A program made the position numbers and the translations under genes. From assembly GCF_949987535.1 (NCBI RefSeq), contig NC_080074.1:37493641-37557640 (forward strand): a stretch of 64,000 nt of DNA, in the 5' to 3' direction. This stretch comes from Balaenoptera acutorostrata (Eukaryota; Chordata; Mammalia; Artiodactyla; Balaenopteridae). Shown here piece by piece: positions 9,861 to 21,149 of the stretch (the stretch's first letter is position 1; each line of letters begins with the position of its first letter). A model generated the notes under the pieces. The model was not told the origin of the DNA. It ran no database searches and saw only the letters and a list, made by a program, of their open reading frames with translations.

Positions 9861-11637
9861 TAGAACATCTTACAGTGGCTTTGGACCCTGCTGGTCACAA
9901 AGAAATTTATAGGCAACCTAAAGAAACTATCAGGAAATGTCTATAGCATGTCAATGGTTTCCTAAAGCTTAAATTGTTATCAGAGATTACCCCCTTTTGG
10001 GTTTAGAGTAAGCTTGAAGTCCAAAATTTCCTTATAACCCTTCAAAATATTAAGTGTATACCTTGACATGATGCTTAGCAACGACTTAAACTTAATTTTG
10101 ATTAGCATTTTTCCAGCAACTAAGAGTATACAATTGAAAATAGATATTCCCACATGTCTGCAACACATCAGTCATCGCTTGGACATCACTGAACAGATAT
10201 TTTCTTAATATTTCAGAATTCCTGAGTTCAAATTTTAATTTTCATTAAAGATCAGATTACTGAATTGAATCCTAGAATAGCTTAAGTTCAAGAAGAATAT
10301 TTTTGGGGTATTTTCATTAATTGAAACATAAATTTACTGAGGAAAGAATAATATATATGCTCACAGTATTTCAGAAGCTAGTGGTCTTTTGTTCACCTTC
10401 ACAAAGCCTTAATCTCAGTGGGATCCATCCTCCTTATTTTATTAACCTTAATAAAACTAGTGAGGAAATAACTCATCATCAGGTCATGGGAAAATGTCAC
10501 TGAATCATCAGTATCCAGCAAGTCATATTGCAATTTGCTTTAGTCAGCGCTGATATATTAGGCATTTTATTCTGTTAACTGGCTGATGATAAATGCTGTT
10601 TTTAAACGTTGATGTTGACTCTTCACTTTGTACCATTTTGAATACATAAGTGCTGTCCTAGGTACGTGAAGAGCCTCTACCAGTTCAGATGGTGAATCAG
10701 CACCCTCAACCACGCATCCAGAGCGGTCTGCTATTGTTAGCGCTGACCCAGGTTTCTATGGCCAACAATAACCCTCCTAGAGAACATGTCAGCATGCGTG
10801 GTATCACATACTGAAACATGAGCAAACTCAAATAATCTCAGTCATGAATACAATCGGTCTGATGAAAGTGATTTGACTCAAATCCCTGAACAAAGACTGT
10901 GTCATTGCCAAATTCAATTGAACCGTATACTTCTCAGGTCTCAAATAAAATTTCATTCACTCCACAGTAAAAAATAACACTTGAAGGACTTTCATGTTCT
11001 GAAACTTTCATGTTTCATTTAAGTTAAAACAAACAACAGAGAAAAGCATAGCACCTAGCAAACACCACTGAATTTGAAATCTTTCTAGGTTTCATCAGAA
11101 TCTTTTAATGTCCCTTTTCAGTGTTGTATCAACCTGATACTCAAAAATGCAGCAGAGAAAGACAGTAACATAATCAGAGAGAGTATTATAAGGTCTATTA
11201 ACAAAGTAGTTCAGTCACATCAGCTGAAGGGAAACAGCTGTGGATGCTGAAACCCTTAGTAAAGTAACCCTCCTGTTGCTATTTACAAAAACTCTCTGTC
11301 ATCATGCCTGTTGTGTCTGTCATTTGCACCTGGTATGAGGGTTCTTTGGAGCAACCACACATCATTTACATGCACTCAAGAGCCATTGCATTGTAGAATA
11401 ATTATTTCTAAACGCTAACTCTTTTAAATTCAAAGAAAAGACTTGGGTTTATATTTAAATAGATAACACACTACAGAGAAGTTTATTAACTGGACGATAT
11501 GAATAACCTTAAAAAATTTTTTGAGCTCCTATTGTTTTCTTGACTGGTGATGCTTAATTAATCCTACTCATTGTCATATCTAACTGTGATTTAGGATGTC
11601 AAATGTATGCCTCTGCTCAGAAGGAAACTGTCACTCA
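9861..11637. other. Repeat-poor DNA, possible conserved non-coding block
   Basis: No transposon or gene recognised over 1.8 kb. About 10510-11400 is less degenerate-looking than its surroundings, with more CpG steps (for example near 10540, 10600 and 10710-10800) and no simple repeats. Only a comparative alignment can decide whether it is conserved. Confidence 0.45.
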
Positions 11638-11638
11638 A

Positions 11639-11661
11639 ATATATATATATATATATATATT
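11639..11661. repeat. (AT)n microsatellite
   Basis: Perfect AT dinucleotide run of about 22 bp between unique flanks. Confidence 0.9.
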
Positions 11662-12818
11662 TTCCATTTGTTTTCCTTTCTTACATTTCTCCATGATGAT
11701 CTTAGTTTACTCAGAAAAAGTAAATTTCTCTGTTCTTTTTTTCACATCTTCTCCTTTAGCAAGGCAATTACCTTGTTGAAGAGTTGAAAAGTTCTTTGGC
11801 CAATGTGGAACTTTCAACTCAACAATAGATAATTATTAAGAAATAGACACTGATTGACCATACAGTTTTGCACCTGATTAGTCAAGTTTCTGGAGCAAGA
11901 GGAAGCTGATGAAGGAGGATGCTGGAAGGAAAGGAAGATAATGAAGGCTGGGAGGTAGGAAAATGGCTAACATACACCAACAGTACCTTCCAGGTTCATG
12001 GTTCAACTAGAAATGTGGTCATTCTTGGTTGGACCCTCAAAGACAGTTATTGCTTCCAATTATTACCCAACTCAGCTCCTGCTTTGCAGATTTGGAGCTG
12101 CACCCATACGGACTTCTTCACTTCACATCACACTCGTCTAATCTACAAATAAAAAACAGTGCTAATCATTGAGTTCTCTGACTTCTGTATGAGGTCTCTG
12201 CTGTTGGCAACATATCTCTAAGGACCTCCTACCTCTAGAAATAACCCCATAAAGTTCGGATGCTACAACTCTCAAACATAAATTCCTCTTTACTTTGAAA
12301 TCCTTCTGGGTGATAATTCTGCAGAGGGGAGCAGCATGAATGCATGTTGTAGATAAGGCCACTTTAGTCAGTGAAAGTGGCCAAGATGCTTATGTCAACA
12401 AAAGCCAGATAAATGGTTTTCGGTGACATGATTTACATTCTCTTTTCTTGAGTTCTTGTTTATCATTGACAAAGACCGTGGTTACTGGGAACGTATGATT
12501 GGTTCCCAGAAGGCTGTTGAGTCCTACCCTGATCTTAATTGTGGGTTTGACATACTCAAAGCTCAGCCAAATACCAAGGGAGAAAGAGTACCAGTGAAGT
12601 CATTAAACCCATATCACAGAAGGATATGAGCACACACTAGCATAGTGCAAAAAATTTATCTTAACATATTTTTAGAGTAAGAATCTCTCCTATTTAAACC
12701 AAAGAACCCAAGGACTGCTTTATCTTGGAAAGGTTCTACTCAAATTCCAATGCATGGTTATAAGTGTTTTTGCTCATTTGTGTAATTAACTGTGGAAAAC
12801 AGAAGTAAGTTGTATTAG
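11662..12818. other. Unassigned DNA, no gene recognised
   Basis: No repeat family I can name. Frames at 11919-12152 (plus) and 12162-12362 (minus) are short and lack any known motif. Confidence 0.4.
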
Positions 12819-13345
<527 letters not shown>

Positions 13346-13374
13346 AGCAGTGGTGGAAGCTATGGATTAGCTCA

Positions 13375-13850
13375 ACTGAAATAATTTCCAACCCCTAAGA
13401 GCCTGAAGAAACACACATTTCTTAGACAACCTTGTAGCTAGGGCTCTTCACGTGACTTCCGTTTCACCAACGAAATGTTCTCATTAAACACTGAGTCAGA
13501 ATTGAATTCTCTGGGAAGAGAATCAGGGTGTGAGATAGCCAATTTGCAGGCATAGATCATGGCAGAAGTGGCTGGCTCTGGACCCAACAGCTGTAGGGAC
13601 AACTTCCCAGTTTAGCAGGTAACGTGCTACTTTAGCTGCCCTACAGAAGTGAAGGTAGCTTTCCTGATTATAGCAGAAGAAGAACAATTCTGCAGATCGG
13701 GGATCTCCTCTGTGTACTCAGCCTGGAGCCTGTTCCTTGAGTCCAGCTAAAGATATTGTAAGCACCCAATTCCCTGAAATAAACCCCTTTCTGTTTATAG
13801 TAGGTTAAGGGATTCTATTATCCATGATTGAAACCTGACTTAAAGAAGAG
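13375..13850 (+). mobile_element. Possible LTR-like ancient repeat
   Basis: Ends with an AATAAA signal (13778-13783) in 'tccctgaaataaacccctt' and a T-rich tail, the layout of the 3' part of old LTR-type repeats. The upstream part is too diverged to assign. Confidence 0.35.
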
Positions 13851-13888
13851 CCAAGAGAAAAGTAGACTAAACAAGAGAGTCTTCAATA

Positions 13889-14085
13889 TTTGTTGACTAC
13901 TCATTTCCCATTTACTGTTCTAATTTAATTTCAATTTCTACAACACTTTGGAATAGGTATTATAATTTTACAGAAAAGGAAATTAATTCACAGAGAGGTG
14001 AAGAAATTTACCTTGGATCACACAGTGTAAAAGCAATAAAGCCATAATTTGAAGCCAGATCTGTCTTATATTAAGTCCCATGAGC
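13889..14085 (-). mobile_element. MIR SINE
   Basis: The core appears in complement as 'ttttacagaaaaggaaatta', 'cacagagaggtgaagaaatt' and 'gatcacacagtgtaaaagc', in MIR order, followed by 'gaagccagatctgtcttat'. Confidence 0.85.
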
Positions 14086-14454
14086 ACGGTCACTATGATG
14101 TTAAGCCTCCCCAGCAAAAAGGAAAACGGACTCACTCTCAGTAACTTGGTAGGTTGTGATTGAGGGCAATTTAGTCAAGATCAAGAAGTAACAATTTATT
14201 ATGTTCTTGAATACTATCTCAGATTCATTATTACTGATCAATAAATGTTACATATCTCTTTATTCTTATGTAGGAAGCAACTGGTGACTTTGGGTGGACT
14301 ATTTATGATTTTACCCACTGATGGCTCATGGTTTAAGTGCTAGTTTGATGCATCATCTCTGGGTTCTGCTAGTACATCTACATTCAGCATATGGTTTTGC
14401 TGCCCATCGAATAAGATTTTACCTGCCCAGAAAATAAGGCTTGGCTTGTATTTA
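14086..14454. other. Nothing recognised
   Basis: AT-rich sequence without a clear repeat, RNA gene or coding frame. Confidence 0.4.
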
Positions 14455-14561
14455 GGTGACCAACCATTCCAGTTTGCCCAGGACTGTCCTAGTGTTAAAA
14501 TCAAAAGTCTGAAATCCTGGGAAACCCTTTAGTCCCAAGCAAATGAGGATGTTTGGTCACA
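14455..14561. mobile_element. Short DNA transposon with terminal inverted repeats
   Basis: The left end GGTGACCAACCATTCCAG and the right end (complement of 'aggatgtttggtcaca') form an imperfect inverted repeat of about 24 bp around a 60-bp centre with the pattern 'ggactgtcctagtgtt'. This matches a known class of tiny palindromic non-autonomous elements of old mammals. Family name not certain. Confidence 0.6.
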
Positions 14562-15428
14562 CTCTTTGTACCCTCCCTTCTCAGTCTGTTCTATCTGCCC
14601 TCTGCTAACAGCTTTCATGTACTGGAAATCCACCACAGCTGAGTTTTTCTATAGCTACTAGTCTTTTCAGAGAGCAAACACCTGTCACCTTTGTCTCCTA
14701 ATGAGCCCTGTTCCCCTGGGCAGTGATCTGTGTTTTTCTTCTTTTCCCAGAGAACCAAACAGCCCAATCCAGCCTCGACTGCCTGGTTCTTTCTGGAGGC
14801 ACAAATGGCACAAAATACCCTCCAAGGCAGAAATAACTGAAGACAGGCATAGAGCTCACTTTTGGTAGCATGGCAACCACTGCCAGCTGCTTTGGAAGCT
14901 GCTTGTTAGTGTGAAAGTTATTTTGCATAAAGTTATTTGTTAACTGGGCTAGAAACTTCCAGCTCCCTGCAAGTCCTGCTTTCTTACAGATTATTTTCCC
15001 CCTCCAGAATCTTTATGATCCAAAAGAGATTTGAAGATATCACACGAATAATAGGAAATATCTGCCAGCACGCTTCCAAATGGTTGAGAATGCCCCTGCA
15101 TCCTCAGCCTAAACTACTCGAGGTTATTTCTTATTCCTTTGACTACTAAATGAGAGTTAACAAAACTGCACTCAAATATTCCTTTCCTTCCATTCCAGAT
15201 AATAGCTTACTCTCCATCCCATTCAGCCAGGTAGATAGATGCATCACAATGACAACTGAAGATTATTAGAGGAATTATTTCATGATTATCCACCCACTCT
15301 CACCTCCAAACAAAAGAAAATTACTGGTCTTAGTAATTTGCAATCTACTGTTAATTTACTTATTCAGTTTTATTTCCCATTATTTTGTAATCATTTTTTA
15401 CACTTTAACTAGGTGAACTCACTGATCT
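14562..15428. other. Unassigned DNA with a possible regulatory patch
   Basis: No recognised repeat. 14690-14940 is somewhat GC-richer, is free of simple repeats and contains an RFX-like site (separate entry). Short frames at 14698-14928 (minus) and 14937-15149 (plus) show nothing recognisable. Confidence 0.4.
14864..14878. promoter_or_regulatory. Candidate RFX (X-box-like) site
   Basis: GGTAGCATGGCAACC has two opposed half-sites (GTAGC and GGCAAC) resembling the RFX X-box, with one half imperfect. This is a motif match only. Confidence 0.25.
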
Positions 15429-15442
15429 AAAAATAAACAATC

Positions 15443-15623
15443 CAGACATAAAAAAACAAAGTTATGGTTACCTAATGGGAAAGGGGGGGTAAATGAGGAG
15501 TTTGGGATTAAAATATACACACTACTGTATATAAAATAGGTAACCAACAAGGACCTACTGTATAGCACAGAGAACCATACTCAGTATCTTGTAATAACCT
15601 GTAATGGAAAAGAATCTAAAAAG

Positions 15624-15676
<53 letters not shown>

Positions 15677-15775
15677 CACACACAGTTATATATATGTTTA
15701 ACTGAATCACTTTGCTATACACCTGAAACTAACACAACATTGTAAATCAACTATATTTCGATAAAAATTAAAAAT
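15443..15775 (+). mobile_element. 5'-truncated L1 3' end with TA expansion
   Basis: L1 3' UTR in sense: 'aaagttatggttacctaatg', 'accaacaaggacctactgta', 'actgaatcactttgctatac', ending 'aaatcaactatatttcgata' with an A-rich tail. A near-perfect 14-bp duplication flanks it: AAAAATAAACAATC (15429-15442) and AAAAATAAACAGTC (15776-15789). Length about 330 bp, so only the extreme 3' end was copied. Confidence 0.92.
15625..15669. repeat. (TA)n microsatellite in the L1 3' UTR
   Basis: About 44 bp of perfect TA at the position of the short TATATA seed seen in other L1 3' ends of this window (for example near 26575). It can form a cruciform. Confidence 0.95.
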
Positions 15776-15892
15776 AAAAATAAACAGTCATAATTATTTC
15801 CTAATCTATGTCCATCCTGTTGTCACCATTAGAGTGTTCTCTCCTCTACTCTTTGCTGGTACTCACAACTCAGCTCAACTGATTATTGTTAT

Positions 15893-16030
15893 GACTCCCA
15901 TTACTACTACTACTATCAATAGTACTGCTCTTGCTACTACCAGTGCTACTGCTATTATCACTACTGCTGCTAAGACTGGGACTATGACAGCAAGTACTAC
16001 TTCAACATCATTAATCATTAATTACCTCAA
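15893..16030. repeat. Degenerate ACT/CTA trinucleotide repeat
   Basis: Imperfect tandem ACT triplets with GCT and ATC variants, ending in two copies of CATCATTAAT. The Thr/Ala/Ser-rich frame at 15834-16055 is only this repeat read through. Confidence 0.8.
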
Positions 16031-16272
16031 CATCATTAATAAGTTCCTTGGATGAGCCCCACCCTATTCTGAGTGCTTTGCAGTAATTGTCGCATTTGAA
16101 TCTTTATCATATCTCAATGAGTGACTATTATTTCTGTTTCATGGGTGAGGAAATTGAGACATGAGATATTAAATATCTTTGACCAAAGTCACAAAGAAAA
16201 TAGGTGGTGGGAATTGATGTGAACCCAGGTCTTTTGGGCTTTAAAATTCATATGCTTAAAAACTCTGCGATG

Positions 16273-16501
16273 CATAGCACAGGAAGATCAGCTCAGTGCT
16301 TTGTGACCACCTAGAGGGGTGGGATAGGGAGGGTGGGAGGGAGGGAGAAGCAAGAGGGAAGAGACATGGGAATATATGTATATGTATAGCTGATTCACTT
16401 TGTTATAAAGCAGAAACTAACACACCATTGTAAAGCAATTATACTCCAATAAAGATGTTTAAAAAAAAGGATAACAATAAATATGAATAACCAAAAAAAA
16501 A
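16273..16501 (+). mobile_element. L1 3' end, nested in MIR, with extra 3' segment
   Basis: Sense L1 3' UTR of the cetacean type: 'cagtgctttgtgaccaccta', a G-rich tract (16315-16346), 'agctgattcactttgttata', and 'caattatactccaataaaga'. After the first A run (16461-16468) there are 24 non-L1 bases (16469-16492) containing their own AATAAA (16476-16481), then a second A run. A perfect 15-bp duplication AAAAACTCTGCGATG flanks the whole (16258-16272 and 16502-16516). The extra bases inside the duplication indicate a short 3' transduction or tail heterogeneity. Confidence 0.93.
16315..16346 (+). other. G-quadruplex motif in the L1 3' UTR
   Basis: Seven G tracts of three or four separated by one to three bases. 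A purine-rich G-quadruplex tract is an established feature of mammalian L1 3' UTRs; the same tract is seen in complement at 40289-40330. Confidence 0.8.
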
Positions 16502-16524
16502 AAAAACTCTGCGATGTTGCTCTC

Positions 16525-17667
16525 CCCAGGAAAATCATCCTTAATAATTTCAGTCCTACTAATTTGATACTCTTTCCTCTATGTCCCTTAGTCTCTATAG
16601 CATTCATATAAACAGTGATAGTACGTTTTAACATTGTTATTTTACTGAGTGGTATGCATATATATTTTCATTCATAGAAATAGTAAGAGGTGTATTTCCC
16701 CACTTCTGAACCAATGATAAGCATATAGTTGAAGCTGAATAAATACGACTTAAATTGTTTTAACTATTGAGTCTCTATGATTACCTTAACAAGGTAACTG
16801 AATTATTTCTAACAATATCCTTTGAGTTTGAAAGATATAGGATATGGTTTCAAATAAATGAAAAGACGACCTGCTATACAAATAATATATAACGTTTGTG
16901 GGCTCAATGAAACACTTATAATTGATATAATACAATTATGGGGTTAAATATTGGTATTTTACAAATAATATAAATTTCAAAGCATGTGACAACAAAATAT
17001 TAGGGATATAAGACCCCTTGAGAGATGTTAATTATAATCATCTGCCTGTTGGCCAACTTCTGAGGGATTATCTATTCCCTTTTTTGAAGTTCTCTAGGAA
17101 AATATTCAATATAACCTTCCTTTTGAATTTATAAGCTTGATTTAGGAGCATGATATCCAAGCCATTGTCTCAATAACCCCCCTTCCCTATTACTGCATGA
17201 TTAGCTAATTGGCCATTTCCCTAGAGCACTTCCCTCCTCCAAATACCAGCCCTGAGTTAATTTTAAGCAAATTGTCCTTAGCAAATGACTCAGTTTTAAA
17301 TTCTTCTCCCTTCTATCGCCACTCTTCAGTTTGACTGTTAAACACATACTGAATGCCTCTCTGTGTAAGACACTGTACTATTTAACTTCTGACATTCTAG
17401 AAAGGGAGACAGGTGAGGAAGAAAAACATGATGTGATAAGGGAAGTAGAGTTGTTTTACTTAATAGCCACTATAGGAACAGAACAAAGGGACCATAGGCT
17501 TTTTTAAAGGGACTGTGAAACATTACGATGCTTGAAAAAAAAAATGCACTGGCTCCAAAATATGAAAAGACAACTGCAAAACTAAAATACATAAATATTT
17601 ATTTAAATACCTATAGAACATACCATTATGTCACGATAGTTTAGTGATGGTTTATGATGTTTTGAAT
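16525..17667. other. Repeat-poor DNA, possible conserved non-coding block
   Basis: No repeat recognised. About 17040-17330 contains a consensus AP-1 site TGACTCA (17286-17292) and a homeobox-type GCTAATTGG near 17202-17212, in sequence free of simple repeats. No coding frame of note. Confidence 0.4.
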
Positions 17668-17860
17668 AATACTGCCCTAGGCTTAAATCCTGGTTCTGTT
17701 ATTTCCTAGTTATGTGATCCTGGGCAAGTTATTTAGTCATTTTTTCCTTACTGGTGGAACATGGGTAATTATAACACTTACATATAGGGTGGTTTGACAA
17801 TGGAACAGGCATAAAGTGTTCTGACTGTGCCTGTCAGCAAGTAAGTGCTCCAAAAAGGTA
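17668..17860 (+). mobile_element. MIR SINE
   Basis: Sense MIR order: 'cttaaatcctggttctgtta', 'tgtgatcctgggcaagttat', 'gcctgtcagcaagtaagtgc'. Moderately diverged and close to full length. Confidence 0.9.
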
Positions 17861-17913
17861 ACTATTATTAAATCATGTCAACTTTGCAGGATGTGGATGT
17901 TATGTGTGTGTTG

Positions 17914-18290
17914 TTTTTTTAACATTTATTTATTTTCTTTATTTTCTTTTTTGGCTGCATCAGGTCTTAGTTGAAGCACGCGGGGTCTTTGTTGAGGCAT
18001 GCAGGGTCTTTTGTTGCAGTGTGGGCTCTTCGTTGTGGTGCGGGCTTCTCTCTAGATGAGGTGTGTGGGTTTTCTCTCTCTAGTTGTGGCGTGTGGGCTC
18101 CAGGGCATGTGGGTTCTGTAGTTCGCGGTACACGGGCTCTCCAGTTGAGACACACGAGCTCAGTAGTTGTGGTGCACGGGCTTAGTTGCCCCACGGCATG
18201 TGGGATCTTAATTCCCTGCCCAGGGATCGAACCCCTGTCCCCTGCATTGGAAGGTGGATTCTTCACCACTGGACTACCAGGGAAGTCCCT
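17914..18290 (-). mobile_element. CHR-type tRNA-derived SINE, older copy
   Basis: The 5' tRNA-related head lies at the right: complement begins AGGGACTTCCCTGGTAGTCC and retains a B-box-like GGTTCGATCCC. The left end is a T run (poly(A) of the element). It differs from the CpG-rich young copies by many changes and internal duplications of the 'gttgtggtgcgggctt' type motif, so it is an older or different subfamily. Frames at 17967-18303 on both strands are contained in it. Confidence 0.85.
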
Positions 18291-19454
18291 GGATGTGTTT
18301 TAATGTTTGCTATAATGTGGGGTGGGACCACCAAATGTAAGAGTGCCCAGGGCCTTGTTCTTGGCAATTGTGGAGGTATGCATGTCTTGGGTAGGAGGAA
18401 GCTGGGGTGTGGGTTCTGCTTAGGGAGATCAGGGAAGGACTGAAAGGGAAGGGGATGTTGGGGATGAATTGTAGTCTTTTATCATTTGCCTTTTTGATAC
18501 TTGTGTGATTCCTTATCTCCAGGTCAGAAAAAGGAAATTGAGGATGAACTATTGCTTTTCTCATTTTTTCAATGGGATAAATTTGCCTTTCCATCATGCT
18601 TTTGGACTTGTGCCTGACTTTTTTTTTTAAACTTTTTCCCAGGCTTTTTGTTTTGTTTTGTTTTGTTTTCCTTGGCCTTTGCTGTGTTATTTTTTCTTCT
18701 TGGGTTCTTTCTGAGAATATAGGTTCATAGCAATATTCCTTTCCTTCTTTTTAAAAAAATAAATTTGCTTAAACTTTTATAAAAAGCTCAAACATGCTTG
18801 CTTTTGCTTCAACAGTTCAGTAAAATAAATTGGAAAACTTCTTGCAAAGTGAAAATTTCTTGTAGAAGGGCAGACAAGCTCATAATGTAGCTAGAGATAG
18901 CTATAGTTACCATTACAATTCAATTTATTTTCTTTCTATGGCCGGAAAAGTACAAGGGTGTACTATATCACGAATTCTTGAGTGATTCTTAACACATGAA
19001 GGCATTTTCAGAAAAGAATCTTGCATTCATTGCCTCTCGTTAATGGCAATGTGAAATTTTGACAGCTAGAAATGAGCTGTATGAACTAGCATTCCAGTTG
19101 TCTGGAAATATTAAGAATTTTGGAGATGTCATTTAAGCGCTCAGGCTCTTTGCTCACGCTAAAGACTGAAAACTTCCCCCTATGTGCTTTACTGGCACGA
19201 GATTTTTATTTTTAGAACCTGAAAATAATTACATAGCATGTTAAGCCCAGACTCTTGCATATGGAAACAACCCCATGCAATGGGAGTTCCAGCTTTGTCA
19301 AGAGTTTATTTGATATTGCAACTTGAGGAGAGAGAAAGGAAAAGATACTTTCCTTTATAATGGATCCATTTGGGAATTTTTTTTAATAGGGAAAAGGTCA
19401 TACTAATACTGTTTAATGTTCCTATATTAGATATAATAAAGTTTAGGAAATATA
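18291..19454. other. Unassigned DNA with a candidate conserved block
   Basis: No transposon named. About 18870-19330 is repeat-free, has several CpG steps and reads as possible conserved non-coding DNA. T-rich runs occur at 18620-18675, including a short (GTTTT)n run. Confidence 0.4.
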
Positions 19455-19640
19455 GGTTTTAGAGTCAAACAATATTAATTTCAGTTCAATGTTTTATCAC
19501 TTCTTAAGTTTTCCAGTATCTCCTGGTGTAAGTTTCCCCATTTGTAAAATTAAGTTGATAATACACAGTTTTATTGTAAGGATTAAAGGAGACAATTTGT
19601 GAAACACTTATTATTATTCTTGATACATATTAGGCCAAGA
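19455..19640 (+). mobile_element. MIR SINE, degraded
   Basis: Sense order 'agtttccccatttgtaaaat', 'ttgtaaggattaaaggagac', 'aacacttattattattc' follows the MIR 3' half; the 5' half is weaker. Confidence 0.75.
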
Positions 19641-20889
19641 AATATTTGTGACTTTCCTCCTTTCTTTCTAAAGGATAATTCTGAGTTTATCCCCTTAATC
19701 CGGAAATTCTGACCACTTATTGACTGTCAGAGGGCTGTAATTTATTTTAAAGTTGGTGACAGAGAAAGAGATGGGAAGGACCTGAGACCCTGAATACCCC
19801 GTCTTATCCTTCCACAAGTCACCCTTTCCTAGAGGTCACCAAGAAGACAAGCCCATGCTGTGTGCATGCCCCTTATCACGCTGAGGCTTTGGCCCTAAAG
19901 CACAGCACAGCGCTCGAGGGCTGAGCTAAACTGAGCCACACCGGTGACTGCTTTCCTTGGTCGGGGGCAGAGGTAGTGCCTCCACGGTTCTTCTCTCCTA
20001 AACCCTATGTGAACCTGGCTCTCCTTTTGGTGGAGAACAATCTTAAACAAGGATAATATCCTTCTAGAAAGGAATGCTTCTTCCCTACTCCTGAAGAAAA
20101 TGCCACTGGCAGAAACGTTCTCCCTCTTTCAACCCCACAACTCCCTCTTCTGCGTGAGCCTCTGGACAAAGGGCCAAGCATGCACAGCTCAGTCAACTCT
20201 GACATCTCACTCTTCCTTTTGAGAGACAGCTGCCTGCAGGAAGCATACACTCTTCTCTGTTCCTTCATGCTGCGTCTTGTAGGGGCAGACCCCAGTGGGA
20301 AGTTCAGTAGTGGCCAGGTGTCACCCATGAGTGTCTAAGTCTGAGGTTCAATATAAGGAGGTACATTGTGGCCATGCACCTGAGCCATATTTTTCAGTAT
20401 CACCTTTAATATTAATAAGGTGGTGTTTTCCCCCATCAGCCAGTTTGTCTAAACTCCTTCTTGGTTCAGAGCTTTAGTAGTGAGTCTGATACCTCTTGTG
20501 GTCAGCCTCGTATCCATTTGGTCCTCCTTTTATGCCAGCCATGCTGCAGTAACCAGCTCTGTATAAGTGTACCCTGACAGCAGTTCACCTCAGCTGTACT
20601 TCTTTCTCACTCTCTGCCCCAGGGCTTCTCAAACTCTACAGCTTTGGATGCCTAAGAAAACTCTCCTAGCACTCAAGCTTGCATGGCAATTACGTATGCC
20701 CTGCCCTCATGCATGCACAACAGGATGTGCAAGGAAGTTAACACTCTTTGACCAATGGGGGAACAGGAGCCGGTAGATACACACTTCCTTCTCTCTGGGG
20801 CACAGTTCTAAGGTGTATATTACATGGATCTGCATACGTTCCAAATGAGATCAAGACCCATTTGCTCCCAGTCATGAACTTTTCAAGAA
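19641..20889. other. Relatively GC-rich unassigned DNA
   Basis: 19780-20340 is GC-richer than its neighbours with scattered CpG. A 107-codon minus frame (20005-20328) lies here; its composition is Arg/Ser-rich and I see no domain, splice context or start-site support, so I leave it as a curiosity. Confidence 0.4.
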
Positions 20890-20899
20890 TGCACTGTTA

Positions 20900-21140
20900 C
20901 AGCAATACATATTAAAGAACTTAAAATTGCATGCACTCTTCAACAATTCTGCTTCTAGGACTTTATTCTGAGGAGGATGCACAAAGATTATTCTACAAGA
21001 ATTTTCATAATTGTGAAAAATTAGAAACAACCTAAATATCCAACAATTTAACATTAGTCTATTTCTGTTTTGTATATACATTCATTTGTATTATATTTTG
21101 GATTCCACATATAAATAGTATCATATAGAAAAAAAAAAAA
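20900..21140 (+). mobile_element. Chimeric retrocopy-like insertion
   Basis: GCACTGTTA occurs at 20891-20899 and again at 21141-21149, right after a 12-base A run (21129-21140), suggesting a retrotransposed insert. Its first part (about 20940-21055) resembles the sense 3' region of an old L1 ('ttagaaacaacctaaatatc'). Its second part (21057-21128) is the antisense of a younger cetartiodactyl L1 3' UTR ('gattccacatataaatagta'). The poly(A) is therefore attached to antisense L1, which a simple L1 insertion would not produce. Confidence 0.5.
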
Positions 21141-21149
21141 GCACTGTTA

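Larger units (their letters stand above)
16040..16524 (-). mobile_element. MIR SINE split by an L1 insertion
   Basis: In complement the MIR order is clear: 'tgagtgctttgcagtaattg', 'ggtgaggaaattgagacatg', 'caaagtcacaaagaaaatag', 'gaacccaggtcttttgggct'. The last MIR bases continue after the L1 at 16273-16501, where 'aaactctgcgatgttgctct' completes the complement of the 5' end. The L1's target duplication is therefore MIR sequence. Confidence 0.85.

Noticed and set aside
15834..16055. Thr/Ala/Ser-rich frame of 73 codons
   Set aside because: It is the degenerate ACT triplet repeat translated.
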